From the NCBI GenBank assembly GCA_964614655.1, contig CAZTPF010000027.1, positions 1 through 28,329 of the forward strand: a DNA stretch of 28,329 nt. Reading direction: 5' to 3'. Positions 21,619 through 28,329 of the stretch are shown here, piece by piece. This DNA is from Casp-actino8 sp964614655. Lineage in GTDB: Bacteria; Actinomycetota; Acidimicrobiia; Acidimicrobiales; Ilumatobacteraceae. The position numbers and the translations under genes were made by a program. Numbering within the stretch: the stretch's first letter is position 1; each line of letters starts with the position of its first letter. The notes beneath the pieces were generated by a model. It saw only the letters and a list, made by a program, of their open reading frames with translations. It made no database searches and had not been told where the DNA came from.

Positions 21619-23409
21619 GTGCCGGCCAAAGTGACCCCCAAACCCCTCACAAAGATCCTGATCGCCAATCGAGGTGAGATCGCCGTCCGGGTCATCCGGG
21701 CCGCCCGCGAGATGGGCATCGCCACCGTGGCGGTGTACTCCGAGCTCGATCGCAACGCCCTACACGTACGTCTGGCCGATGAGGCCTACGCCCTCGGAGG
21801 TCAGACGGCGGCCGAGAGTTACCTGAACACCGAGGCCATCCTCGACGCCATCCGCAAGAGCGGCGCCGATGGCGTGCACCCCGGGTACGGATTCTTCTCC
21901 GAGAACGCCGACTTCGCCGACGCCATCACCGAGATGGGTGTGGCCTTCATCGGACCTCCCGGTGACGCCATCCGTGAGATGGGCGACAAGGTGTCGAGCC
22001 GCAAGGCCGCTTTGCGTGGCGGCGCACCCATCGTGCCCGGCACCACCGAATTCGTCACCACGGCCGACGAGATCCGCAAGTTCGGCGAGGAGTTCGGCTG
22101 GCCGGTCGCCATCAAGGCGGCGTTCGGCGGCGGCGGCCGCGGTATGAAAGTCGTGAAGAGCGCGGCCGAGGTGCAAGAAGCCATGGATTCGGCGCAGCGC
22201 GAAGCCAAGGCGTTCTTCGGCCGCGACGAGATCTACGTCGAGAAGTACCTCACGTGGCCGCGTCACGTGGAAGTGCAGTTGGTCGGCGACATGCATGGCA
22301 ACTACGTGTGGGTCAGCACGCGTGACTGCTCGGCCCAGCGTCGTCACCAGAAGCTCGTGGAAGAGGCTCCGGCTCCGGCGTTGCCCGACGGCGTGGAAGA
22401 CGCCATGGGCGAAGCAGCCGTGAAGGCCGCCAAGGCCGTCGGCTACTTCAACGCAGGAACAGTGGAGTTCATCTATCAGGACGGCGAGTTCTTCTTCCTC
22501 GAGATGAACACCCGTCTGCAGGTGGAGCATCCGGTCACCGAAGTGATCACCGGCATCGATCTCGTCGAATGGCAGATCCGCGTGGCCGGCGGCGAGAAGT
22601 TGCCGATGACGCAGAAGCAGGTGGCCGCCCGTCGCTACGGACACGGCATCGAGATCCGCATCAACGCCGAGAATCCGGCCGGCGGCAAGTTCCTCCCCTC
22701 CCCTGGCCCGATCACCAAGTTGTCGACGTCCGACGGTTTCGGTGTGCGTTTCGACTCGGGGTACGAAGCCGGCGACGAGATCAGCCAGTACTACGACAAC
22801 TTGGTCGGCAAGCTCATCGTGTGGGGCAAGGATCGTCCGACGGCGATCGCCCGCACCATCCGCGCTCTCGAGGAGATGGTCGTGGAAGGTGTGGCCACCA
22901 CGATTCCGGCCGACATCGCCATCTTGCGCCATCCCGATTTCGCCGCCGTCACGCACTCCACCAAGTGGGTGGAAGAAGTGCTCGACCTGTCGGGTGTCGA
23001 AGCTCCGGTCGCGCCGGCTGCCGGCGACGACGAGGCCCCGCTCGTGCGTCGCAACACCACCGTCGAAGTGAACGGCAAGCGTTTCGACGTGGCCATGTGG
23101 GTGCCCGATCAGCCGGTGGTGGCTGTTGCCGGCGCCGCCAAGGCCGCCAAGAAGCCGGCCCGTGCGTCGTCGGGTGGCGGAGCCGCCGGTGGCGGTTCGG
23201 GTGAGGTGGCCGCCCCCATGCAGGGCACCATCGTGAAGGTTCTGGTGGAAGTCGGCGCCACGGTCGAGGCCGGTCAGGCCGTCGTGGTGCTCGAAGCCAT
23301 GAAGATGGAGAACCAGATCCAGGCCGAGAAGGCCGGCACGGTGAAAGAAGTGAAGGTCGCAGCCGGTGACACCGTCGGCGGTGGCGACGTCCTCGTCGTC
23401 ATCGAATAA
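21619..23409 (+). CDS. Acetyl/propionyl-CoA carboxylase alpha chain (biotin carboxylase plus carrier)
   Basis: 596 residues, AccA3/PccA architecture. The biotin carboxylase N-terminus is KILIANRGEIAVRVIRAARE and GYGFFSENADFA. The ATP-grasp domain includes KAAFGGGGRGMKVV, EVQLVGDMHGN, RDCSAQRRHQKLVEEAPAP and FLEMNTRLQVEHPVTE. A linker domain and an Ala/Gly-rich hinge lead to the biotin carrier domain, APMQGTIVKVLVEVG and EAMKMENQI, with the biotinylated Lys near residue 562. It carboxylates biotin for transfer to acetyl- or propionyl-CoA by a separate beta subunit not in this window, feeding fatty acid or methylmalonyl-CoA metabolism. GTG 21619 was chosen; GTG 21631 is possible. Divergent from birA. 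Confidence 0.93.
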   Translation: MPAKVTPKPLTKILIANRGEIAVRVIRAAREMGIATVAVYSELDRNALHVRLADEAYALGGQTAAESYLNTEAILDAIRKSGADGVHPGYGFFSENADFADAITEMGVAFIGPPGDAIREMGDKVSSRKAALRGGAPIVPGTTEFVTTADEIRKFGEEFGWPVAIKAAFGGGGRGMKVVKSAAEVQEAMDSAQREAKAFFGRDEIYVEKYLTWPRHVEVQLVGDMHGNYVWVSTRDCSAQRRHQKLVEEAPAPALPDGVEDAMGEAAVKAAKAVGYFNAGTVEFIYQDGEFFFLEMNTRLQVEHPVTEVITGIDLVEWQIRVAGGEKLPMTQKQVAARRYGHGIEIRINAENPAGGKFLPSPGPITKLSTSDGFGVRFDSGYEAGDEISQYYDNLVGKLIVWGKDRPTAIARTIRALEEMVVEGVATTIPADIAILRHPDFAAVTHSTKWVEEVLDLSGVEAPVAPAAGDDEAPLVRRNTTVEVNGKRFDVAMWVPDQPVVAVAGAAKAAKKPARASSGGGAAGGGSGEVAAPMQGTIVKVLVEVGATVEAGQAVVVLEAMKMENQIQAEKAGTVKEVKVAAGDTVGGGDVLVVIE

Positions 23410-23411
23410 CG

Positions 23412-23936
23412 ATGACGCCTGACGAGCTCGTCGATCGTGAACTGATCCGCGATCTCGTCCAGCGTTACGCCCGTGGCGTCGACCGACGCGATTTCGACCT
23501 CGTCCGGTCGTGCTATCACCCCGATGCGATCGACGAGCACGGCCCGTATCGCGGTGGCGTCGACGGCTTCATCGAGTTCTTGCGCGAGCAATTGGCGCGT
23601 TGGTCGGTCACGCAACACGTGATCGGCAACAGCCTGATCGAACTCGATGGCGACCGTGCCCATGTGGAGACCTACGCCGTGGCGTATCACCGCACCCAGG
23701 TGGTGCCCGATCGTCCGGTGCGCGACCTCACGGCTGGCTGCCGGTACGTCGACGTGATGGAGAAGCGCGACGGCACGTGGGGCATCGTGCACCGAGTGGT
23801 GGTGATGGACTGGTCACGACTCGACGACGTCGACCCCCGCTCGGTCGATCCGAACGACGGCTACGAGCGCGGAACTCACGTCCCCGACGACGCGTCGTAT
23901 CGCATCATGCGAACGGGAAGTCGACCCCGGTCCTGA
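23412..23936 (+). CDS. SnoaL-like / NTF2-fold protein
   Basis: 174 residues. DRELIRDLVQRYARGVDRRDFDLV followed by CYHPDAIDEHGPYRGG is the standard opening of SnoaL_4-type NTF2-fold proteins, which form a conical pocket used by isomerases, dehydratases and hydroxylases or as ligand binders. TQHVIGNSLIELDGDRAHVETYAVAYH and GCRYVDVMEKRDGTWGIVHRVVV complete the sheet. The usual Tyr/Asp/His pocket residues (Tyr19, Asp24, Asp37-His40) are present, but the substrate is unknown. It starts two bases after the carboxylase stop, so it is co-transcribed. Its last 32 bp overlap the end of the convergent LCP gene. Confidence 0.85.
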   Translation: MTPDELVDRELIRDLVQRYARGVDRRDFDLVRSCYHPDAIDEHGPYRGGVDGFIEFLREQLARWSVTQHVIGNSLIELDGDRAHVETYAVAYHRTQVVPDRPVRDLTAGCRYVDVMEKRDGTWGIVHRVVVMDWSRLDDVDPRSVDPNDGYERGTHVPDDASYRIMRTGSRPRS

Positions 23937-25332
23937 TCGCCTCCTGCAGAGCGTCGATCAGATTCGCGATGTCGCTCCAGTTGGGATTCCCCGGGTTGAT
24001 GAGGGGCGGAGCGAGTCCGACTGATTCCTGGATGTTCACCCCCGACCGAAGCCGATCGGCCAGGAAGGCGAATTCGTCAGTCGACAGCGAGGTGCGGACC
24101 GAGTCGCGCATCACTCGGGCCAGATCGGGGAACTTCAACAGCACCTCCGAACCGGTGGTCTGGGCGGCCAGTTGTTCGAGAAGATGCCGCTGGCGTCCCA
24201 TGCGGCTGTAGTCGCTGTCGGCGGCGCGTGAGCGCACGTACCCGAGGGCCAGTGTTCCGTCGAGTTGAACTTCACCCGGGCCGATCAGGTCGGGATAGCG
24301 ATACTTCGCCCCCGGCACGTTGCCGGGCATCGGGATGCGCTTGTCGAGAGTGACGGTCACACCGCCCAATGCGTCGATCAGATCGAGGAACCCTTGCATG
24401 TTCACGAGCACGTAGTCGTGAATGGTGACCTGCATCGAATGAGCGACACCCGTTGCGAGGGCCACGGCTTCGGGAGCGAGTGCACCGCGCAGGTACTGCG
24501 CAGCGATCTCAGGGTGCGAATACACGTACGGGTACACCGCGTTGGCCAGATCGTTGAAACCTTGCGGGAATTCGACGTGCATGGGCGAACCATCGGGGAA
24601 TTCGAGTCCGCGTAGGTTGCGGGGAATCGAGACCATGGCGATCCGCCCCGAGTCTCGGTGCACCGACACGAGGATCATGGTGTCGGTGCGAAGTGCCCAC
24701 CGGCCCGGACCTTCGTCGCCGCCGAGCAGAAGGATGTTGTGGAACTCGTCCCCTTCGTCGACGGTGTTGCTGTCGACAAAAGCCAACGGCTCCGATCCGC
24801 CCGAGGTGACGAACACGTCGTTGATCACGTCGGTGAGCTGATCGGCGCGCACCACCGAGAATCCGGCTGGGAAGGCGACGACCAACGTTCCGAGCACTGC
24901 AACGAACGACGCCAGGCGCTTGCTCGTCCCCGGGTGACGGCTGTTGATCACTTCCATCACCGACACGAGCCGCGACACCACGAACAACGCACACACGATC
25001 TGGACGATCAACAAAATCGTGGTGTCGAGAACCAGACTCGTGATGCGATCTCGCCGGATGTATCCCACGACCACGGCAGCCACCGGAACCAATACACCGG
25101 TGAAGAGCAGGAGCCACGACATGAGCCGGCGCCTCAGAAACGACGGTGCACCCGGAAGGACGAGAGCCATGAGGACCGCGCCGGTCGGACCGCGCTTTTT
25201 GGTGCCGACGTCGGCGTCCGACGGCCTATCGGGTGTCGGAGGCGCCAGGTCGACGGTGGGTGAGCCCGGTGCCGGCGGAGGTAGCGCCTGCCACTCGGGG
25301 CCTGCGGACGAGCCAGAGGGGGGCGTGGTCAC
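23905..25332 (-). CDS. LCP family protein with three-helix membrane domain
   Basis: 475 residues. A Pro-rich cytoplasmic N-terminus (1-45) is followed by about three membrane helices (72-92, 99-122, 141-162) and an extracytoplasmic LCP domain. Functional residues are retained: ILLLGGDEGPGRW, RTDTMILVSVH (Arg215), VSIPRNLRG (Arg238; the usual following Asp is Asn), and GYVRSRAADSDYSRMGRQRHL. It should transfer an undecaprenyl-phosphate-linked glycopolymer to peptidoglycan. The three-helix anchor differs from the one-helix LCP at 19823 but is shared with the paralogue encoded just upstream. GTG 25332 is supported by TAGCGT 6 nt upstream. The 3' end overlaps the SnoaL-like gene by 32 bp, tail to tail. 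Confidence 0.88.
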   Translation of the reverse strand: MTTPPSGSSAGPEWQALPPPAPGSPTVDLAPPTPDRPSDADVGTKKRGPTGAVLMALVLPGAPSFLRRRLMSWLLLFTGVLVPVAAVVVGYIRRDRITSLVLDTTILLIVQIVCALFVVSRLVSVMEVINSRHPGTSKRLASFVAVLGTLVVAFPAGFSVVRADQLTDVINDVFVTSGGSEPLAFVDSNTVDEGDEFHNILLLGGDEGPGRWALRTDTMILVSVHRDSGRIAMVSIPRNLRGLEFPDGSPMHVEFPQGFNDLANAVYPYVYSHPEIAAQYLRGALAPEAVALATGVAHSMQVTIHDYVLVNMQGFLDLIDALGGVTVTLDKRIPMPGNVPGAKYRYPDLIGPGEVQLDGTLALGYVRSRAADSDYSRMGRQRHLLEQLAAQTTGSEVLLKFPDLARVMRDSVRTSLSTDEFAFLADRLRSGVNIQESVGLAPPLINPGNPNWSDIANLIDALQEAIRTGVDFPFA

Positions 25333-25338
25333 GGCGAC

Positions 25339-25344
25339 ACGCTA
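25339..25344 (-). promoter_or_regulatory. -10 element (TAGCGT) of leaderless LCP gene
   Basis: Minus-strand TAGCGT, 6 nt (gtcgcc), GTG at 25332. Near-identical to the promoter of the membrane protein gene starting at 746. Gives this LCP gene a transcript separate from its upstream paralogue. Confidence 0.5.
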
Positions 25345-25352
25345 GGAGACGG

Positions 25353-25377
25353 CAGGCGCCGAGTGTCGGCACGCCTG
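25353..25377 (-). terminator. Possible terminator hairpin between the two LCP genes
   Basis: CAGGCG-CCGA-gtg-TCGG-(ca)-CGCCTG, a 10-bp stem with a 2-nt bulge, lies after the upstream LCP stop and just before the -10 of the next. No U tract on the minus strand; on the plus strand GGGTTTCTT follows it. Partial termination or insulation is plausible. Confidence 0.4.
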
Positions 25378-25404
25378 GGTTTCTTGAATGGTTCTCGACG
25401 GTCG

Positions 25405-26652
25405 TCAGCCGGCGAATTCGGAACCGTCGACCAGAGCCGTCCGGACCTCGGCCACGAACGCCGACGCCGCTCCCCAATCCGGAGCATCGGGGTCGAGATG
25501 ATCGGGGACGAGCGAGACGTCGATACGCGTGATGTCACGATCGTTCAAACCGTCGAGGAAGTCGAGGAAGTCAGACGTCGACATCGACGAACGCATCGAG
25601 CTCTTCACCACATCGAGAAGCCGTCCAAGGTCGGTCAACAGGGCCGTCCCCGACACCGCCTTGCCGATGGCGGAGATGATGATGCGCTGACGCACCATGA
25701 CGTCGAAGTCGGACACATTTGTGCGGGTCGACACCAGCCGATAGGCCTGATCACCGGTCAACTCGACGCGGCCCGGTCCGACCATCTCACTCGGCGAGTC
25801 GTCGAGGGCCGGAATTTCGAGCTCACCAGCGGCGGTGACTTTGACGTTCCCGAGTACGTCGACCACGTCGCGAACGCCGTCGAGGTGCACGTACACGTAG
25901 TCGTCGATACCGAGGCCGAGGGACGCCGACAAACCTTCGGCCAAGGCCACCGCACCCGGGGCGAGCGAACCACGGCCATAGGACGCGGCGAGTTGGGAGT
26001 CGTCGTTCACCGTCGGCAAAATCTCGCTGATCGGGCCTCTCAGATCGCCGGCCGGAGAGTCGGCCGACCAGTCGAGACCACGAATGTCACCGTCGATCGA
26101 GATCATGGCCATCCGGCCCGACGGGTCGTGGGTGGTGATGAGCACGATCGAATCGGTGTCCACGCTCCAACGGTCGTCGCCTTCGTCACCGGCGAGCAAG
26201 AGGACCGTGGTGAAGTCGGCGTCTTCGGGGCCGGCAGACACGAGTGGCTCGCCGGAGCCCGACGAGAGGAAGATCTCATCGACTGCTCCCGTGACCTGGC
26301 CGATATTGCTGTACGCCCACACACTCGGCACGGCGACCACGGCCACTGCCACGACTGCAGCCACCACCGTGAATGGCTTCTTCGCGTCGGCCGAGTTCGA
26401 CACCAGGATCTCGGCCAGGGCGACCACTCGACTGAGAACGACGATCACCAACACCACGCGGAGAATGGCGAGAGCCGAGGTGTCGAGGAGAAGGTTTCCG
26501 ATTCCTCCCGACCCGACGAGCAGAACCACGGGGAGGACGATCGGCACGACCAGTCCGGCGAGAATCAAGGCGATCGACAGCACCCGCCGACGGTTTCGAC
26601 AGGAAATTCCGGGCACGAAGAGCGACGCAACGACTGATTTCACGGAAGACAC
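25405..26652 (-). CDS. LCP-like membrane protein with degenerate active site
   Basis: 415 residues: three membrane helices (about 24-46, 57-83, 93-113) then an LCP-like domain. It aligns along its length with the LCP protein encoded immediately downstream (TTVLLLAGDEGDDRW, MAMISI, YGRGSLAPGAVALAEGLSASL, GPGRVELTGDQAY). Key arginines are changed: the Arg of RTDT is Asp165, SIPR is SIDG (186-188), the first Arg of the RxR pair is Ser308, and the Arg after the conserved Asp is Val. Arg310, Asp315 and the Arg-Gln at 321-322 remain. Transferase activity is doubtful; a regulatory or scaffold partner is possible. GTG 26652 is chosen because TATGGT lies 6 nt upstream; the longer frame to 26841 runs into the divergent gene. 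Confidence 0.8.
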   Translation of the reverse strand: MSSVKSVVASLFVPGISCRNRRRVLSIALILAGLVVPIVLPVVLLVGSGGIGNLLLDTSALAILRVVLVIVVLSRVVALAEILVSNSADAKKPFTVVAAVVAVAVVAVPSVWAYSNIGQVTGAVDEIFLSSGSGEPLVSAGPEDADFTTVLLLAGDEGDDRWSVDTDSIVLITTHDPSGRMAMISIDGDIRGLDWSADSPAGDLRGPISEILPTVNDDSQLAASYGRGSLAPGAVALAEGLSASLGLGIDDYVYVHLDGVRDVVDVLGNVKVTAAGELEIPALDDSPSEMVGPGRVELTGDQAYRLVSTRTNVSDFDVMVRQRIIISAIGKAVSGTALLTDLGRLLDVVKSSMRSSMSTSDFLDFLDGLNDRDITRIDVSLVPDHLDPDAPDWGAASAFVAEVRTALVDGSEFAG

Positions 26653-26658
26653 GTCTTC

Positions 26659-26664
26659 ACCATA
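26659..26664 (-). promoter_or_regulatory. -10 element (TATGGT) of leaderless LCP-like gene
   Basis: Minus-strand TATGGT, 6 nt (gaagac), GTG at 26652. Decides the start of the LCP-like protein. Confidence 0.5.
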
Positions 26665-26685
26665 GGCACGAGGATGCTCGAGCGC

Positions 26686-26691
26686 GAGAAT
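26686..26691 (+). promoter_or_regulatory. -10 candidate (GAGAAT) for the MBL-fold gene
   Basis: GAGAAT keeps A2 and T6 and is 6 nt (ggtcgc) before the ATG at 26698. An alternative, TAGGCA at 26663-26668, would serve the in-frame ATG at 26674 with 5-nt spacing. Confidence 0.35.
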
Positions 26692-26697
26692 GGTCGC

Positions 26698-27321
26698 ATG
26701 GCTCCGTCGAACACTCTCCACTGGAATGATTCCGCCGTCGAGGTGCACAAGTTGGTGGTGGGCCCGTACGACAACAATGTGTTCGTGGTGCGCTGCCGCC
26801 AGACCGGTGATGCCGTCCTCATCGATGCCGCCAACGAACACGAGAAGCTGCTCGAATTGTGTTCGTCACTCGGAGTTCGGCGGGTCCTCGAAACGCATGG
26901 TCATCACGATCACATCCAGGCCGTGCCGGCCATGCGTGAGGCCGGCCTGGAGGTGGCGGTCACGGCTCTCGACGCACCGATGCTCGAGGACGTGGGCTAC
27001 GACGTGTTTCTCGACCACGACGAGGTGATCGAAGTCGGCCGCCTACGACTGCGCTCGATCCACAATCCGGGCCACACCCCCGGCTCGATCTCGTTCCACG
27101 TGGAAGGCACACCGCTCCTGTTCACCGGTGACACGCTCTTTCCCGGTGGACCGGGTGCCACCAAGTTTCCGGGCGGATCGTTCGAGACGATCATCTCGTC
27201 GATCGACGACCTGCTCTTCCCGTTTCCCGACACGACGATCGTGCTGCCCGGACACGGCGCCGATACGACGATCGGCACCGAACGCCCGCATCTGCAGGAG
27301 TGGGTCGATCGTGGCTGGTGA
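26698..27321 (+). CDS. MBL-fold metallo-hydrolase (glyoxalase II-like)
   Basis: 207 residues. VGPYDNNVFVVRCRQTGDAVLIDAA is the usual start of glyoxalase II-like enzymes. ETHGHHDHIQAVPAM gives the HxHxDH metal site (His67, His69, Asp71, His72). NPGHTPGSISF, LLFTGDTLFPGGPG and VLPGHGADTTIGTERPHLQEW supply the remaining ligands. It is shorter than true GloB, lacking its substrate-binding helical C-terminus, so a general thioester hydrolase or persulfide dioxygenase-like role is as likely. Zinc or iron dependent, cytoplasmic. ATG 26698 best fits the family N-terminus; ATG 26674 is in frame. Overlaps the next gene by 11 bp. Confidence 0.88.
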   Translation: MAPSNTLHWNDSAVEVHKLVVGPYDNNVFVVRCRQTGDAVLIDAANEHEKLLELCSSLGVRRVLETHGHHDHIQAVPAMREAGLEVAVTALDAPMLEDVGYDVFLDHDEVIEVGRLRLRSIHNPGHTPGSISFHVEGTPLLFTGDTLFPGGPGATKFPGGSFETIISSIDDLLFPFPDTTIVLPGHGADTTIGTERPHLQEWVDRGW

Positions 27322-27694
27322 GCCGCTGCGCTACGACCAGCGCCCAGCCGACCACACACCCATCCGTACAGCCGACCTACCGGCCACTCCGGTGCGAGAT
27401 CGCAACATCGTGGCGACGGCCTGGGTCGAGGCCCCGTCCGAGTTGTTGCATCTCGGTGACGACTTACCTGGCACTCCGGTGGCCGAGTACAAGCGGCGGA
27501 TCAAGAACTGGTTGTTGTGGCGGGCCGGGCCGGCCACCGACGCCGATGCCTGTTACTGGGTGTGCGACGCCGACGACCTGTCGCGCCAGTTCGTGTTTCA
27601 TTTGTTCCCCGACGGATCCGGCGACGGCGTCGGACCGAGTGGCACCCGCCACGAGCGCTTCCGCTCGTGGAAAGAAGACCTGCGGGATTCGTAG
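27311..27694 (+). CDS. Hypothetical protein coupled to the MBL-fold gene
   Basis: 127 residues, no signal peptide or membrane helix. Visible features are IRTADLPATPVRDRNIVATAWVEAP, a basic/aromatic helix (EYKRRIKNWLLWRAG) and a C-terminal CYWVCDADDLSRQFVFHLFPDGSG with a CxxxC-like pair. I do not recognise a family. It begins at a GTG inside the MBL gene (11-bp overlap), which implies translational coupling and perhaps a joint function. Its TAG stop forms the first three bases of the -10 element of the desaturase gene. Confidence 0.7.
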   Translation: MAGEPLRYDQRPADHTPIRTADLPATPVRDRNIVATAWVEAPSELLHLGDDLPGTPVAEYKRRIKNWLLWRAGPATDADACYWVCDADDLSRQFVFHLFPDGSGDGVGPSGTRHERFRSWKEDLRDS

Positions 27695-27697
27695 TCT
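27692..27697 (+). promoter_or_regulatory. -10 element (TAGTCT) containing the upstream stop codon
   Basis: TAGTCT starts with the TAG stop of the preceding gene and is exactly 6 nt (tcactc) before the ATG at 27704. No Shine-Dalgarno sequence fits between. Confidence 0.5.
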
Positions 27698-27703
27698 TCA
27701 CTC

Positions 27704-28329
27704 ATGGCGACGACGGCTGGCGCACGACTGGGTGGCATGGTGCCGTCACCCGATGTGCTCGTGCCCGGGCGAGCAACTCACGACGTACAGCCTGACGGAC
27801 GGCTCCAACCAGAGATACGGGCTGATGTGCGTCGAGTTCCGTCGTTGCGGAACGCAGTCTCGATCGGGTCGGTCTATGCGCAGACGATCGGTCTGATCGT
27901 GTTCGCGGTGTGGGCCGGACCGTGGTCGTGGTTGCCGGTCTTCGTCCTCATGGGACGAGCGCATGCGCAATTCGCGTCGCTCATGCACGAGGCCGCCCAC
28001 CGTCTGTTGCTGCGCAACAAGCGCGCCAACGACTTCGTCGGGCGTTGGCTGATCGGCTACCCGGCCTTCACCAACACCGACGCCTACCGCCGCGTTCACA
28101 TGGCGCATCATCGTGAAGAGTTCGGCCCCGACGAACCCGATATCCCGTTGTACGCCAACTACCCGATCTCGATGGCCAGCTTCCGGCGCAAGTTGACTCG
28201 TGATGCTCTTGGTCGCACCGGGCTACGTCTGCTCCGTGACCAGCTATCTGGTATCACGAGCCCGGTTGTCGTGGTGCGGCGAACACTTCTGAAGATCCTG
28301 GCCGTGCAGGCCGTGCTGATCGCTGTGGC
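27704..28329 (+). CDS. Fatty acid desaturase family protein (3' truncated by window end)
   Basis: 208 residues visible. After a polar N-terminus, a hydrophobic stretch (TIGLIVFAVWAGPWSWLPVF) precedes the first histidine box HEAAH (95-99). The second box is HMAHH (132-136) followed by REEFGPDEPD, typical of membrane FA_desaturase proteins that use a di-iron centre and O2. The third histidine box should lie beyond the window. Substrate may be a fatty acyl chain, a carotenoid or a sphingolipid-like lipid. The ATG at 27704 is supported by the TAGTCT box. Integral membrane. Family confident, substrate not. Confidence 0.85.
   Translation, partial: MATTAGARLGGMVPSPDVLVPGRATHDVQPDGRLQPEIRADVRRVPSLRNAVSIGSVYAQTIGLIVFAVWAGPWSWLPVFVLMGRAHAQFASLMHEAAHRLLLRNKRANDFVGRWLIGYPAFTNTDAYRRVHMAHHREEFGPDEPDIPLYANYPISMASFRRKLTRDALGRTGLRLLRDQLSGITSPVVVVRRTLLKILAVQAVLIAV

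Noticed and set aside
21760..22956. 398-residue minus-strand open frame
   Set aside because: Antisense of the biotin carboxylase coding region, no motif.
25363..26637. 424-residue plus-strand open frame
   Set aside because: Antisense of the LCP-like gene; composition dominated by His, Arg, Asp and Glu.
1..28329. CRISPR array, IS element, toxin-antitoxin, phage or tRNA gene
   Set aside because: No regular spaced repeats, transposase, integrase, terminal inverted repeats or cloverleaf-like segment noticed in the intergenic regions.

Overview
The window is a GC-rich chromosomal segment, most likely from an actinobacterium. Acidimicrobiia is my best guess, from protein style alone; no rRNA or marker gene is present to settle it. 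Two runs of exactly 100 N (14087-14186 and 19038-19137) mark it as a scaffold, probably from a draft or metagenome-derived assembly. Coding density is very high: 33 protein genes, no tRNA or rRNA gene, no IS element, no CRISPR array, and no gene-free stretch over about 200 bases.

Layout. 1-746 (-) is the start of a multi-pass membrane protein, divergent from a lipoprotein (804-1460). An NlpC/P60 cell-wall peptidase follows on the minus strand. 2269-5507 (+) is a tightly overlapping run: MocA-like nucleotidyltransferase, CoxG-like protein, DUF501, Ppx/GppA phosphatase and GNAT acetyltransferase. 5539-8926 holds a small basic protein, two enoyl-CoA hydratase/isomerase paralogues, a NUDIX hydrolase and an unknown acidic protein. 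9004-14086 (+) is a BMP-type nucleoside ABC transporter: lipoprotein, double ATPase and two permeases. After the first gap come queF (-), adenosine deaminase and upp (+), so nucleoside uptake sits beside purine and pyrimidine salvage.

16412-21600 (-) is one probable operon, birA - LCP transferase - rmlA - rmlC - rmlB - rmlD. It makes dTDP-L-rhamnose and, by inference, attaches a glycopolymer to peptidoglycan. Divergent from birA is its likely client, a biotin-dependent acyl-CoA carboxylase alpha chain (21619-23409), followed by a SnoaL/NTF2-fold protein. Two further LCP-family membrane proteins lie in tandem on the minus strand (23905-26652); the upstream one has lost most of the family's pyrophosphate-binding arginines. 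The window ends with an MBL-fold hydrolase, an unknown coupled protein and the start of a fatty acid desaturase (+).

Expression. Many first-of-operon genes have no Shine-Dalgarno sequence. Instead they carry a TANNNT-type -10 hexamer 6-7 nt before the start codon, the layout of leaderless actinobacterial transcripts. This rule resolves several starts and points to a probable AUC start codon for the NlpC/P60 protein. Only the small basic protein, the BMP lipoprotein and the ABC ATPase have strong ribosome binding sites. I see ordinary chromosomal metabolism and envelope genes rather than a defence island or mobile element. The most interesting signals are regulatory (leaderless starts, stop codons embedded in -10 boxes, minimal divergent promoters) plus a degenerate LCP paralogue.
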